In this document: positions 12,144 to 21,631 of the stretch, one piece after another
Layout of the letters: each line of letters starts with the position of its first letter
How positions within the stretch are numbered: position 1 is the stretch's first letter
From: Galerina marginata
Lineage: Eukaryota > Basidiomycota > Agaricomycetes > Agaricales > Galerinaceae
Assembly: GCA_023014335.1 (NCBI GenBank)
Contig: JAECYW010000022.1
Location: 248,001-312,000 of the forward strand
Direction of reading: 5' to 3'
Length of the DNA stretch: 64,000 nucleotides
The notes under the pieces: generated by a model
Database searches by the model: none
The model's input: the letters and a program-made list of their open reading frames with translations, nothing else
Told to the model about the DNA's origin: nothing
Program-made: the position numbers and the translations under genes

Positions 12144-12473
12144 CAGCTAACTGCAAAACCCTAGGCACTTCCGAAAAACCCCACAATGCGCCCGTATTTA
12201 TACAAACAACCGCATTTGGATGCCAAGAAGATGACGCCCTAGACCGAAGTTCTTTTCGGGCAACATGTCGGGAAGGCGCCCACCTATAATGGCTGAACTT
12301 GGGTAAAAAGGGTCAGTTCAAACCACTTCTTGCATCACTGTGGTGCTATCACCCCACTTTTAGACCAATGTGGTCAAATGACGGCGTTCAGGCACCCCAA
12401 AACGGTTGTTTGTATAAACATCGGCGCACCATCTGGGATTTTCAGAAAGTGCCTAGGGTTTTGCAGTTAGCTG
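12144..12473. mobile_element. Short inverted-repeat element (MITE-like / foldback)
   Basis: The left arm starts at 12144 (cagctaactgcaaaacccta) and the right arm ends at 12473 with the reverse complement of the same 20 bases. The arms stay alignable for roughly 75-80 bases with mismatches and small gaps, including shared atacaaacaaccg. The core of about 170 bases has no coding capacity. I could not find a matching target-site duplication at the ends, so the exact boundary and superfamily are open. Confidence 0.65.
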
Positions 12474-12597
12474 GAATGCCATCGGAATTCACCCTTTCAG
12501 ACAAAATATAAGATACAAACGATCGCAAACTAGGCACTGGTAAGGAGCCAGTGTTCCCCAAAAGAAATTACAATCCACTTCTTCGCATTATCCGCTT

Positions 12598-13418
12598 CTA
12601 ATATTCATGTGCTCCTCGTACAAAACGCGAATGGAAAACTGGACGCCCCATTGATTTGCCAGAAATGACGATTGAGGTGCCTCCTAATGGTTGCGTTGTG
12701 GCATGAGGCGGCGCGACGTCCGCGTCCAGATTCGCGTTCTTCATCGGAGTCGCCATTGGCAGCTTGGTGTTCGAAATTTGCGCGGCCAGATTGGAGAGAC
12801 CTCCAAGCTGTTTCTGACAAAATAGCGCGAGTCCTTTGATATCGTGTGCGTCTGGCCATTGGATTTTCTGGTGGAGTCAACGATCAGCAAGGTAATAAGA
12901 GACCCGAAGCAAGTTATATTCTCACCTTCCGTTGGCTCGGAGTGACCTTCTTCAGTGGCTTGCGAGGTCGAGATATGACGAGGCGCGCTGTGCTTTTTCG
13001 AGGGTACAATTCTTGGTGGCACATCGTGCCCGACCCCGAATATACGAACGCGTCGTCTTCGTACGCGTCGTCGGGAGATACTAGGCGGTATGGAAGGACC
13101 TCAAATACGATAGATTGGACATCCACGACGCGTTTTTGGTACTGGAGGAACGAGATGATTAATGAATAGTTCATATATTATTTAGGAGAATGCGTACCGG
13201 TGTCTGTGTTAATTCCTGAATTGATAGAGCCATTGGAACGACCTACAAAATCTCTTGGGTTGAGTCGCTTTTACAGGTTGATGATGGAAGTCTAGAAAAA
13301 AGAGCGTTGAGCGGACGAGGAGCCATAATATACATGTTTTGGATGGCCCATCTTGAAGGTATTTGCCATTGATCAACGCGATAAATTCGGTAAATACATA
13401 TGTGCCACTGGAAAGCAT
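12598..13418 (-). CDS. Hypothetical protein, probably 5'-incomplete model
   Basis: Supported exons: ..13275, 13215-13198, 13141-12926 and 12867-12598. Introns are 59, 56 and 58 nt, all phase 0, giving a continuous frame to the stop at 12598. The earliest safe ATG is 13418 (MLSSGTYVFTEFIALINGKY). The frame is also open upstream to about 13536 and reads protein-like there (GGDRPLFAGGFTGAGQDNDK), so a 5' exon probably exists. The 18-nt exon ELTQTP is a micro-exon; an alternative acceptor at 13243 would shift the frame. The C-terminal part is basic and polar (RPRKPLKKVTPSQRKK, then KIQWPDAHDIKGLALFCQKQ). No domain recognised. Confidence 0.5.
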
Positions 13419-13799
13419 CTTATCATTGTCCTGCCCCGCACCGGTAAAGCCGCCGGCAAATAAAGGACGATCGCCGCCCACACGGTACCCCGGCGATCGT
13501 GAAAAATACACACATTGCCTCCGCAACAAAGAAGACAATTATAACCCGTAGGTTACCGCATGAGGAAACACGCAAATTAAGTGGTTACCTGAACAATGGC
13601 TCATCTATTAGTCAGATAGGGATCGATCATCGTCGGAGTCAAGAGATTGTCAACGGCGACGAAAGAAAACTATTTTTTGTTGCTACAAATACAGCGTAGA
13701 ATACGCGGAGGATTTTTGCTCGACTTCTCTAGGAAGCCTCTTGGGTCAAATGATAGACGGAAGGTTTTGAAACCAGGACGACTCACTCCACCGAAAAGT

Positions 13800-15370
13800 T
13801 CAGACATCGAGGGTCGACGGGCTCAGAGTAGTACGAACGGACACAGTTCCTTGCCCGCGATCGCCTCCCCAAGAAACGTTGCCGTTAAGCTGACCACCCC
13901 CTACTTGATAATGCTGGACCGTCCTCTGCCGGCCTCGTCCACTGGGATCAGGAGGGTTAAGCTGGTTAAGCGACGGCGCGGAAAACGGCGAAGAGCTCAG
14001 GCTGAACGACCCTTCGTACGCCGGGGGAAGCGATACATGTGCCGGGCTGTTGGTAGTGCTCGCCACTAGCTGTAGCTTGGAGTCTACAGGTGCGGCTGGG
14101 AAACTGACTTGCAATTGACCATTTGACGTCGTCGTGGTAACACCAAAGGACCCTCCTCCGGAGGTGGAGCTCAGGCTTATGGCTGCTTGGAGGGGACTGA
14201 TCATGATAAGAAATGAGTTCAGCGGTCACCAAATAGCGACTAAGAAAGCAAGGCTTGCCTATTACTGGTCCGAACGACGAGCTTGCTCTGGGTACCATTA
14301 TTGTCGTTTTTGAGACCGACATTGACTTTGATTGGACTATTACTCGTGAGCAGCGATAACGCACTCGACGCATCGAAATCTCCTGCTATTGCCCCGTTGC
14401 TTGTCCTGAAAATCCCTGTGATCGCTGACAACGACTGTAGCCTACTCAATTTATGCAGCGGCATTGGTACTAATGAAGATTGCATACCTGGACGTTTATG
14501 CCCTGGTTTGATCCAAAGAGCGCAATTGCATCGAAGGAAACTTTCCGCCCTAGGTCTCCGACACGATGAGAAGTGTTAGGAACGTCAGTCTCTAACTTCT
14601 GAACGGGAAGCGGACCAGACCCAGCTGGGACTTCTGGGAGGGTGATAGTCGTATGGAAGTTCAGCTGTCCGTTGCCATTGTTGTTCAGATTTTCAGGAGT
14701 CTGGGACAAACTATAATCTACAGGACCACTTGAAGCAATAGACTCAAGACTCACAAATATACCGATACCGTTTTCACCATTTCCACGCACCACACGACAC
14801 ACTTTGGACGAATCGCGAAAGTCTTGTCGAGAATAGCTTACGACGACGCTAAAGCTAACAGAACCTTGAGCCTGCTCCGAAGAGGTTGTAATGGCGACTG
14901 CGCCTCCGGACTGTGGCCCTCGAGCAACCAAGAAAAGACTTGCGGATGAAAGTGGGAGATCGAATTTTGTTTGTGAGGAGTAGGGAGCTTGTTTGTTGCC
15001 ACCAGGAGACCATTCTTGTGTTTCAATGCAGTGTTGGATGTTAATACCCTGGGGTACTTCGTACTGGCCTGATAATTGCTGGCCTGGTGAATTCTGGCCA
15101 CCACCTGACTGCAGGTGAAGGATAAATCGTCGACGGAGAACCAACTCATTAGAAACTCACAGAACTTTGGGGATGCGCTGGATACAAAGAACCGAGACCG
15201 GGCATGAATAAAAGCCAAGGAGCAATGGCTCGAAGGAAGTTCAAAGACGAGCAAGAGCGTTGACCCTTCGGTGATTTCTGTTGTTGCTGAGGATAAAGCC
15301 CCGGAACTATCGTGGGCGCAATCTGAGGCAAGCTCGAGACCTGAGACATTTTGTAGGCAGACAAAGACAT
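13800..15370 (-). CDS. TSN-repeat (DUF4097-like) protein with N-terminal hydrophobic anchor
   Basis: Exons 15370-15161, 15108-14488, 14434-14259 and 14196-13800 encode 467 aa. The paralog of the partial gene at 1-684. A hydrophobic segment around residues 43-63 (NFLRAIAPWLLFMPGLGSLY) follows a Gln/Ser-rich start, so a signal anchor is likely. A Gly/Ser-rich linker and a beta-rich region follow; the C-terminal half carries the repeats FRTSNGAIAG, LTSNSPIKV, VRTSN and TTSNGQLQV. Introns 1 and 2 are 52 and 53 nt with GT..AG. Intron 3 (14258-14197, 62 nt) starts with GC (GCAAGC) instead of GT; the paralog has GTATGT at the same codon. Splicing there restores N-S in line with N-G of the paralog. 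Likely a cell-surface or secretory-path protein; function unknown. Confidence 0.75.
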
Positions 15371-16557
15371 GGAACGGCCGTAAAATCTGAGATATTTAGA
15401 TGATAGGCGATAAGCAATGGATGGATGCAGCGCAGCACTTCTGGCCACGACCCCTCATTTTGTAGGAAATGAATAGACATGCTAAACTGCATGATTGGGT
15501 TTGGGTTAGAAGATCGGGGATCACCGTCCTCGGAAAGTGCGATTTCCTTCAGCTCTCTGCACTCTAGTTCCTGTTGACCAGCTAAAGTAGACCCAAGAAG
15601 CCAAACGACTTCTAAAGGGCAGTGGTACCGTTTATTAGGGACATTTTGAATGTCACTTACCAGCCTGAGACGGTGGAAGCGACAGGTATCTGCACCACCG
15701 TGCTGCACTAAGTGGCATTCCAATCATGGAGCTCAGAGACCCTAACATGTTCGCAGCTGCGCAATGTCAAAGGAACTGTGCGATGGGCAGCAGACCGATT
15801 ATTCGACCCCGCAGTACCAGCTCCAGTGGTCGAGCCCATGAAAACTCCAGGACTTCGTGTGAATACAATGAGAACAATCGATTATCACAGAACGAATGGA
15901 GGAGAGGCAGCAAAGAGGCAGGAACAAGCAGGAATTTCAAGTTTGCCCGTAGTTCGTCCACCAGTTCGGGTCTGCATTTGGACGATACTCTCACGCTTAT
16001 CTAATCAGCCTTTTTCGAGTCCGCGAATCGCGTGTCGTCTGGGCAGACTGCAGTGACAGTTACTCTCCCATCTTGAACTTCTTCTGTCATTGTCATTGCC
16101 AATTGTCCGAGACCCTCGCCCAGACTTTACGCGTAATTCTCATCTTAAGAAAACCCTCAAATCCCTAATGATCAAGGTTCTCTTAACACACTGCCCTTAC
16201 AACATTCGGCCTAGTCTAAGGTGCCGCTTCGAAGATTTTGGAAGGTGAGTCTCCTAGTCCTGCGTATTCGAGGGACGAACGACTGAATCATCGAATGCAG
16301 TGCAAAAATGACGAAAACATATGAGGTATTTATAATTCAGCCTGAGGTACTTGTTCTTCCTGATGATTGGAAACGACCATGCTCGAGCCTCGATAATTAC
16401 AGGAGGACCTCACTGGCCTGTTAATTGGGCAATCAAGATGATAAAAGAGCATCCAGGACTCCGTAAGACGACCAAGCCACAAATTCCAGCACCCAAAAAA
16501 CGCGTCGCGCGTCTATTTTCCTGCACGTGATGGGTCTGCAGGAGTCATAATCACGTT
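15371..16557. other. Intergenic, no supported gene
   Basis: About 1.2 kb. The minus-strand frame near 15307-15723 overlaps the start of the TSN-repeat gene in another frame and looks like a shadow. Nothing else has splice or domain support. Confidence 0.5.
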
Positions 16558-16756
16558 CGCGGTTCCTTAACCGATAATCATAATGCGCCCAGTGCCTCGC
16601 CATGCTGCGCATACGCAGTCGGCATCATCTCCGATACCATCACCACGATCTCCTTTCATATCCAAACCCCGGAGTGCAATCAGAGTGCATCATGCAGTAC
16701 CATCTAAATTTAGCCCACAACGATGAGATAAAGGTCCGACGTCCATGATTTCCCGC
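16558..16756 (+). promoter_or_regulatory. Conserved upstream block of His-rich gene 1
   Basis: Contains ggttccttaaccgataat, then ccatgctgcgcatacgcagt (holding the interrupted palindrome tgcg-cata-cgca), and gatgagataaagg near 16721. The same order of elements recurs upstream of His-rich genes 2 and 3. GATAA cores are candidate GATA-factor sites. Function as a promoter is inferred from conservation only. Confidence 0.5.
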
Positions 16757-16860
16757 AATTTCGCTACCTCGAACTCGAGTCATCATCACCGGTTCCTGCT
16801 GAGCTCAAGAACCCTGCATTCCTCTTTCCGTTACACTTTTCCTGCAAGTGGATTTCTAAA

Positions 16861-17568
16861 ATGATCATCATCGACCCCTCAGAGGACACCCCCAACTCTC
16901 CCGGCGAGCGCTCTCCCCTCAAAGGCGGAGAATTCAGCCCCACCACTGCGCACGTAACGCCCCCACCACCACCCCCATACGCATCACCTGGACACACGCC
17001 GCCTGGACCTCCGCAATTCTATCAAGCCATATCTTACCAGCCTCACCATCCCCATCCCCATGCTCATCACCCCCATCCCCATGCTCATCACTCCCATGTT
17101 CATCACCCCCATGTTCACCACCCCCACCCCCATGACCCGCATCACTCCCGTCACTCCTCCCCTGACTCAGATCATTTCCACGGCCGTCGACAACGACGAC
17201 GACGCTCGCCGTTCAGAAGGTTCATCAAAGCATTCAGCGTCGCTGTGCTCGTGCTTTTCTTGTGGTTCATGTTCTTGGAGAGCTTAGACGCCGGTTTGGA
17301 CATTATCGACAAGGTCGGGGGGAAGAAGGACTGGTCGAGGCGTTCGTCTGCTCTTGTATGTTGTGTTCTTCTTCTCCGGTTCTTCTATTTCTACGTTTCT
17401 GAAAGTCCCGCTTTCTACTCTATGCAGGAATGGGTAGATAGGTGGTATCGAGGGCCTGAGCCTCCTGTCCATCAATGTCCTTGCTTACCAGAGGAGGTAC
17501 CAGTGACTCCTGGACGGGTTTTGCCCATCCTGTACCCTCCGATCGTCCCTCAACCAGAACCTTTATAA
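16861..17568 (+). CDS. His-rich single-pass membrane protein, paralog 1
   Basis: Exons 16861-17355 and 17428-17568 (intron 72 nt, GTATGT..TGCAG) give 211 aa. The N-terminal Pro-rich segment (PPPPPPYASPGHTPPGPP) is followed by a His/Pro block at residues about 62-96 made of PHPHAHH and VHHPH units, then a basic stretch GRRQRRRRSPFRR and one hydrophobic helix (about 124-140, VAVLVLFLWFMF). The short second exon carries the family signature VDRWYR..RVLPILYPPIVPQPEP. The intron is in frame and has no stop here, but the hom­ologous intron of paralog 3 contains a stop, so splicing is the sound reading. His blocks suggest metal binding, which is inference. No known family recognised. Confidence 0.7.
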   Translation: MIIIDPSEDTPNSPGERSPLKGGEFSPTTAHVTPPPPPPYASPGHTPPGPPQFYQAISYQPHHPHPHAHHPHPHAHHSHVHHPHVHHPHPHDPHHSRHSSPDSDHFHGRRQRRRRSPFRRFIKAFSVAVLVLFLWFMFLESLDAGLDIIDKVGGKKDWSRRSSALVCCVLLLRFFYFYVSESPAFYSMQEWVDRWYRGPEPPVHQCPCLPEEVPVTPGRVLPILYPPIVPQPEPL

Positions 17569-18086
17569 GAGTTGTCTGGTAAGTTCCTACTTTGCCAATC
17601 TCAACGTCGAGGCTTATCGTTAATTAGGAAGTTAAGAAAGCCCAGAGCATTACTGGGCACCTTTCGTGGCTATAATGGTTTTTTCGTGAACCTTGTTATC
17701 CTCATATTTACTGTCTCGATAACGCTGCCCATTCACACGACGGACAGCCACGACGTACTGCGTAATGCAGAGTACGTGCCGTCTACTACGGCATCATGAT
17801 ATGTTTTCCGCACCCACTCCATTTGTACACTATGTTGACAGACGATGAATCCATGGTCTGATCTGACCTTAACATAACTGTCGGGCTGCTTGAGGTTTTG
17901 CACGCGCTTGTCTTCTTGTGTTTTTCATCTCACCGCATGATGCATCCACCTTGACCGATCTACATTTTAGGTCAGCGCGGTCCGATTTGGCGCCGTGAAC
18001 TAATGAAAAGTTAGATTGGCAGCTAGATCATCTTGACTCTTATCGGTCATCCCACCTCCATCGTCTTGTTACACCTCCTATAACAA
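17569..18086. other. Intergenic, no supported gene
   Basis: About 520 bases between His-rich gene 1 and the plus-strand BTB gene. I see only 3' and 5' flanks. Confidence 0.5.
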
Positions 18087-18871
18087 ATGTCTCTCCCCAA
18101 CGGTGCTGGCAGTTCTGACTCGGGGAGCCACAATGGATCTGCATCGCGAGACGCGACCTACTTTTTGGAACCGGTCGTCTTCAAGGTATTTCCTTCAAGA
18201 ATCGTTTCTCCTTCTAGGACTCACTTCTTACCTCAACACTAGGTGGAAGATGCTCTGTTCCAAGTACCGAGGCATCACTTCGCGGCCAATCAAGTGTTCT
18301 CCACCACATTCACGCTATCTCCTCCTGAAGGCTCGCCTGTCGAAGGATCTTCCGAGGCGAACCCATTCGTGCTCGAGGGAATCTCAAAAAAAGACTTTCA
18401 GGCATTTCTCAGTGTTCTATACCCATTGTAAGCACTACATGACCGTATGTATGGCATATGACGTAAAGAAGCTGATTTACCTTTCTATCGTACAGAACAA
18501 TCCCACATAGCTACTCAAACACCACAGCAGACGAATGGAAATCCGTGCTCGTACTATCCACAATGTGGGAGTTCCAAAGCCTGCGCGATCTCGCCGTCCA
18601 AACACTAGGCAGCCCCGGGGTCTTGGACCCCGTGTCGAAAATCCTACTTGGGGAGAAGCACGATATTCCCGAGTGGTTCATCTCTGGATGCGTCGAGCTC
18701 GTTACGAGGCCCAAGGGCCCTCGAGCGGAAGAGGTGGATTTGTTGGGGGCGGAAACTACTATCAAGATATATGATCTAAGGGAGGGAAGGATCGAGGCGC
18801 AGATTCGACGGTATAATTTTGATGCTCGTACAAGGGTGAAGGCTGAATTTCAAAATGTTCTGGGAGCGTGA
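18087..18871 (+). CDS. BTB/POZ domain protein (plus-strand member)
   Basis: Exons 18087-18185, 18243-18427 and 18496-18871 (introns 57 and 68 nt) encode 219 aa. The BTB fold is recognisable: short start, then exon 2 beginning VEDALFQVPRHHFA, FSTTFTLSPP, PFVLEGISKKDFQAFLSVLY, and after intron 2 the helix EWKSVLVLSTMWEFQSLRDL. Intron positions (before V-E..FQVP and inside the codon after VLYP) match the three minus-strand BTB genes at 22.9-30.2 kb. Fungal BTB proteins mediate homodimerisation or Cul3 binding; no partner can be inferred. The C-terminal tail is short and charged. It lies between two His-rich paralogs. Confidence 0.8.
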
Positions 18872-19048
18872 AGTAATGGATGGCAACTTGTAATATTTTT
18901 ATACATACTCGATTTCACAAAGAAGTTAACTTTCTATTCATTGGCGTATATTCTTGGCTGCATGAGGAGAACGTTCGCGCGCTTATCTAATCAGTCTTTT
19001 CTGCTGTCTTGCTGCTTCGTTCCTGGGCGCCAGGCGCCAGGCCCTCGC

Positions 19049-19220
19049 CGTTCCTTAACTGATAATATTCCACAGTAATAGCGCCGAGCCATGCTGCGCA
19101 TACGCAGTCTACATCGTCTTCAATGCCATCAACATGATCTCCTTATTCGGGACCAAGTACCATCCAAATATAGAGTCTTGGATGAGATAAAGGCCCGAGG
19201 TCCATGGTTCGGGCAATCTG
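19049..19220 (+). promoter_or_regulatory. Conserved upstream block of His-rich gene 2
   Basis: Shares ccgttccttaactgataat, gccatgctgcgcatacgcag, accatccaaatatag and gatgagataaagg with the blocks upstream of His-rich genes 1 and 3, in the same order and at similar distance from the ATG. Confidence 0.5.
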
Positions 19221-19301
19221 TGGAGATACCTTGATTCGACTCCTCATCAACTACACCCAACGCCCCCAACACAACAGCGCCGCTCCTGACGCTGCTGCAC
19301 G

Positions 19302-19952
19302 ATGACTAGGCCGCCATCTTACCAAGCCGTATCCCACCACTCTCACCATCCCACTCATAATCAACATCAGCCTCATCACTCGCCTCATCATCATCAGCCT
19401 CATCACTCTCCTCATCACTCTCCTCATCTTCAGCAGCCTCATCACTCCCCTCATCACTCCCATCCTCATAATCCCCCTTACATTCATCATCCTCACCAAC
19501 CCCCTCATCTTCACCATTCTCACCATACCCCCCTTCTTCATCCTCACCATACCCCCCTTCTTCATCCTCACCATACCCCCCTTCTTCATCACCCTCACCA
19601 CCCCCACCACGAACCCCACATCCATGTACACCCACATCGGTCACCGTGCAGTAGGTTTATCCAAACCTTCGCCACCGTTATTCTCGTCCTTTTCTTGTGG
19701 ATCGGGTTGTTGGGTGGTCTGAGGGTCATTGGTAGAGTCGGCCGGATGGGGAACTGGTCTACGAGTTCGTCTGGGTCTGGTGTCGTACGCTTTGTTCTTT
19801 CTTCCAGACTCCAGTCCTTGCTCACGGTGATTTCTATCCAGGAATCGGTGGATAGGTGGTACCGGACAGCTGAGCCGGTTGTACCTCTGAGTCTTGGAAG
19901 GGTTTTGCCGATCCAGTACCCTCCAGTCGTCCCTCAAGTCGAGCCCTCATAA
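19302..19952 (+). CDS. His-rich single-pass membrane protein, paralog 2
   Basis: Exons 19302-19784 and 19842-19952 (57-nt intron GTACGC..ATCCAG) give 197 aa. The start MTRPPSYQAVSHHSHHP is shared with paralog 3. Residues 11-112 are almost entirely His, Pro and Ser, including three tandem copies of an 8-residue unit HPHHTPLL encoded by 24-nt DNA repeats near 19532-19604. A hydrophobic helix follows (about 122-140, ATVILVLFLWIGLLGGL), then a basic GRVGRMGN linker and the family C-terminus ESVDRWYR..RVLPIQYPPVVPQVEPS. His-repeat length differs strongly between paralogs, as expected for slippage. Topology and metal binding are inferences. Confidence 0.68.
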   Translation: MTRPPSYQAVSHHSHHPTHNQHQPHHSPHHHQPHHSPHHSPHLQQPHHSPHHSHPHNPPYIHHPHQPPHLHHSHHTPLLHPHHTPLLHPHHTPLLHHPHHPHHEPHIHVHPHRSPCSRFIQTFATVILVLFLWIGLLGGLRVIGRVGRMGNWSTSSSGSGVVRFVLSSRLQSLLTVISIQESVDRWYRTAEPVVPLSLGRVLPIQYPPVVPQVEPS

Positions 19953-20506
19953 GAATATTTTTGGTAAGTCCCCGGCCTTCCGATCTCGAGTCTCGATGCC
20001 GTGACTTATCGTCCATTTAGAAGGTCGGAAGACCCAGGTCTTCTTTCAATGACCATGTGCAGTTTTGTGGACCTTGATATTCCCTACGTTATTTTCTCGA
20101 TATCGCTTCCCTCGCACACGTTGGACAGCTACGAGGTACCGCCTCTTGGAGTGAATGTGCCGTTTATCTATCCCATGTGTATACTACATTGACAGACGAC
20201 GAATCCATGTTCTCATTTCGTCTAAACTGTGAACATGACCAGCGGTCATTGAAGGTCTGCTATCTTTATTTTTGTGCTATGAGGTTGTGACACTACATAC
20301 TGATGATGACGCACCGGAATTGCACAAGGTTAAGTACAAGTGGTTGTAAGCAGATTATAAGCCCATGCTCAGAATTACACCCCTTGATAACCCACGGTCG
20401 GAAATACTCTACAATTACAAGTACTTGTAGAGGCGGTCTCATCGTGAGTTGAGCGTTATAATATATTTTCATGATTACAGAAAGTTTGTCATTAGACGCT
20501 CGCGGT

Positions 20507-20660
20507 TCCTTGTCCGATAATTAGCGCCGAGCCATGCTGCGCATACACAGTCTGCATCGTCTTCAATGCCATCTCTCTTCATATCCATCCAAGCCGGAGT
20601 ACCATCCAAATATAGACCCCTGAATGAGATAAAGGCCCGACATCCACGATTGGAGCAGTC
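20507..20660 (+). promoter_or_regulatory. Conserved upstream block of His-rich gene 3
   Basis: Contains ggttccttgtccgataatta, agcgccgagccatgctgcgc, accatccaaatatagacccc and gaatgagataaagg. Closest to the block of gene 2, which fits gene 3 being its most recent duplicate. Confidence 0.5.
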
Positions 20661-20728
20661 TATAAGACTCGAGTCATCAACTACACCCAACGCCCTCAAC
20701 ACAACGCCGCTCCTTACGCTGCTGCACG

Positions 20729-21232
20729 ATGACTGGGCCGCCATCTTACCAAGCCGTGTCCCACCACTCTCACCATCCCATTCATCACCATCATCAGCCT
20801 CACCACTCTCATCATCATCATCATCCTCACCAATCCTCTCATCTTCTCCATTCTCACCTTACCCCCCTTCTTCACCCTCGCCATCCTCCCCTTCATCAAC
20901 CTCACTACGAATCCCATGTACATCGGTCACCGTGCAATAGTCTTATTCAAGTCATCGTAGTTCTCGTCCTTTTCCTGTGCCTCTTGTTGTTAGGTGGTCT
21001 GGGGATCATTGGTAGAGTCGGCCGGGTGGGGAACCGCGGCCGGTCCGCGAGTTCGGTTGGTGTCGTACGCTTTGTTCTTTCTTCCAGATTCCAGTCCTTG
21101 CTTACGGTGACTTCTATCTAGGAATCGGCAGATAGATGGTACCGGCCAACTGAGGCGGTTGTACCTCCGAGTCTTGGAAGGATTTTACCGATCCTGTACC
21201 CTCCAGTCGTCCCCCAAGTCGAGCCCTCTTAG
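20729..21232 (+). CDS. His-rich single-pass membrane protein, paralog 3
   Basis: Exons 20729-21064 and 21122-21232 (57-nt intron GTACGC..TCTAG) give 148 aa. The shortest of the family: His-rich region about residues 11-65, hydrophobic helix about 73-93 (VIVVLVLFLCLLLLGGL), then GRVGRVGN and the C-terminus ESADRWYRPTEAVVPPS..PPVVPQVEPS. Without splicing the frame hits TAG at the acceptor; with splicing it restores the family C-terminus. This is the best evidence that the intron is real in all three copies. Confidence 0.67.
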
Positions 21233-21631
21233 GATAATTTGGTAAGTCCAATGGATGGCACATTGTCTGTCCTCACTGCTTAGTTTGATGAAGAAAATTT
21301 TGTCATCGGCGTATATTTAATGCAATACACCATGAGGAGCTACGTAGAACGCGTAAGCAAGCAGAGAAGAGGGAACAGGTTATAGAGTACGTACAGAAAT
21401 TAACGGACAATTTGTGAACCAATGGGTGATCCGCTGCCAGTGTGCTGATGTTGTTGTCGACTGACTAAGAGTCCTTGCTGCCGGTATAATTCTAGTTGGG
21501 TATCTAACATTTTGCCATGGTTCACCGGCTGGGTAAAAGATGGTCTCTATTGAGAGCGGGTGTAAGGTACAACGAGCCTCGTACGAACCAACGATGTACG
21601 CTGACCGTGAGTCAGATCGATGCACTGGTGA

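Noticed and set aside
19251..19637. Minus-strand frames rich in Met/Arg/Val and in Asp/Glu/Gly
   Set aside because: They are mirror translations of the His/Pro repeat DNA of His-rich gene 2.
20416..20429. Perfect 14-bp palindrome tacaagtacttgta
   Set aside because: Isolated, no matching copies seen nearby and no gene start within useful distance; may be chance.
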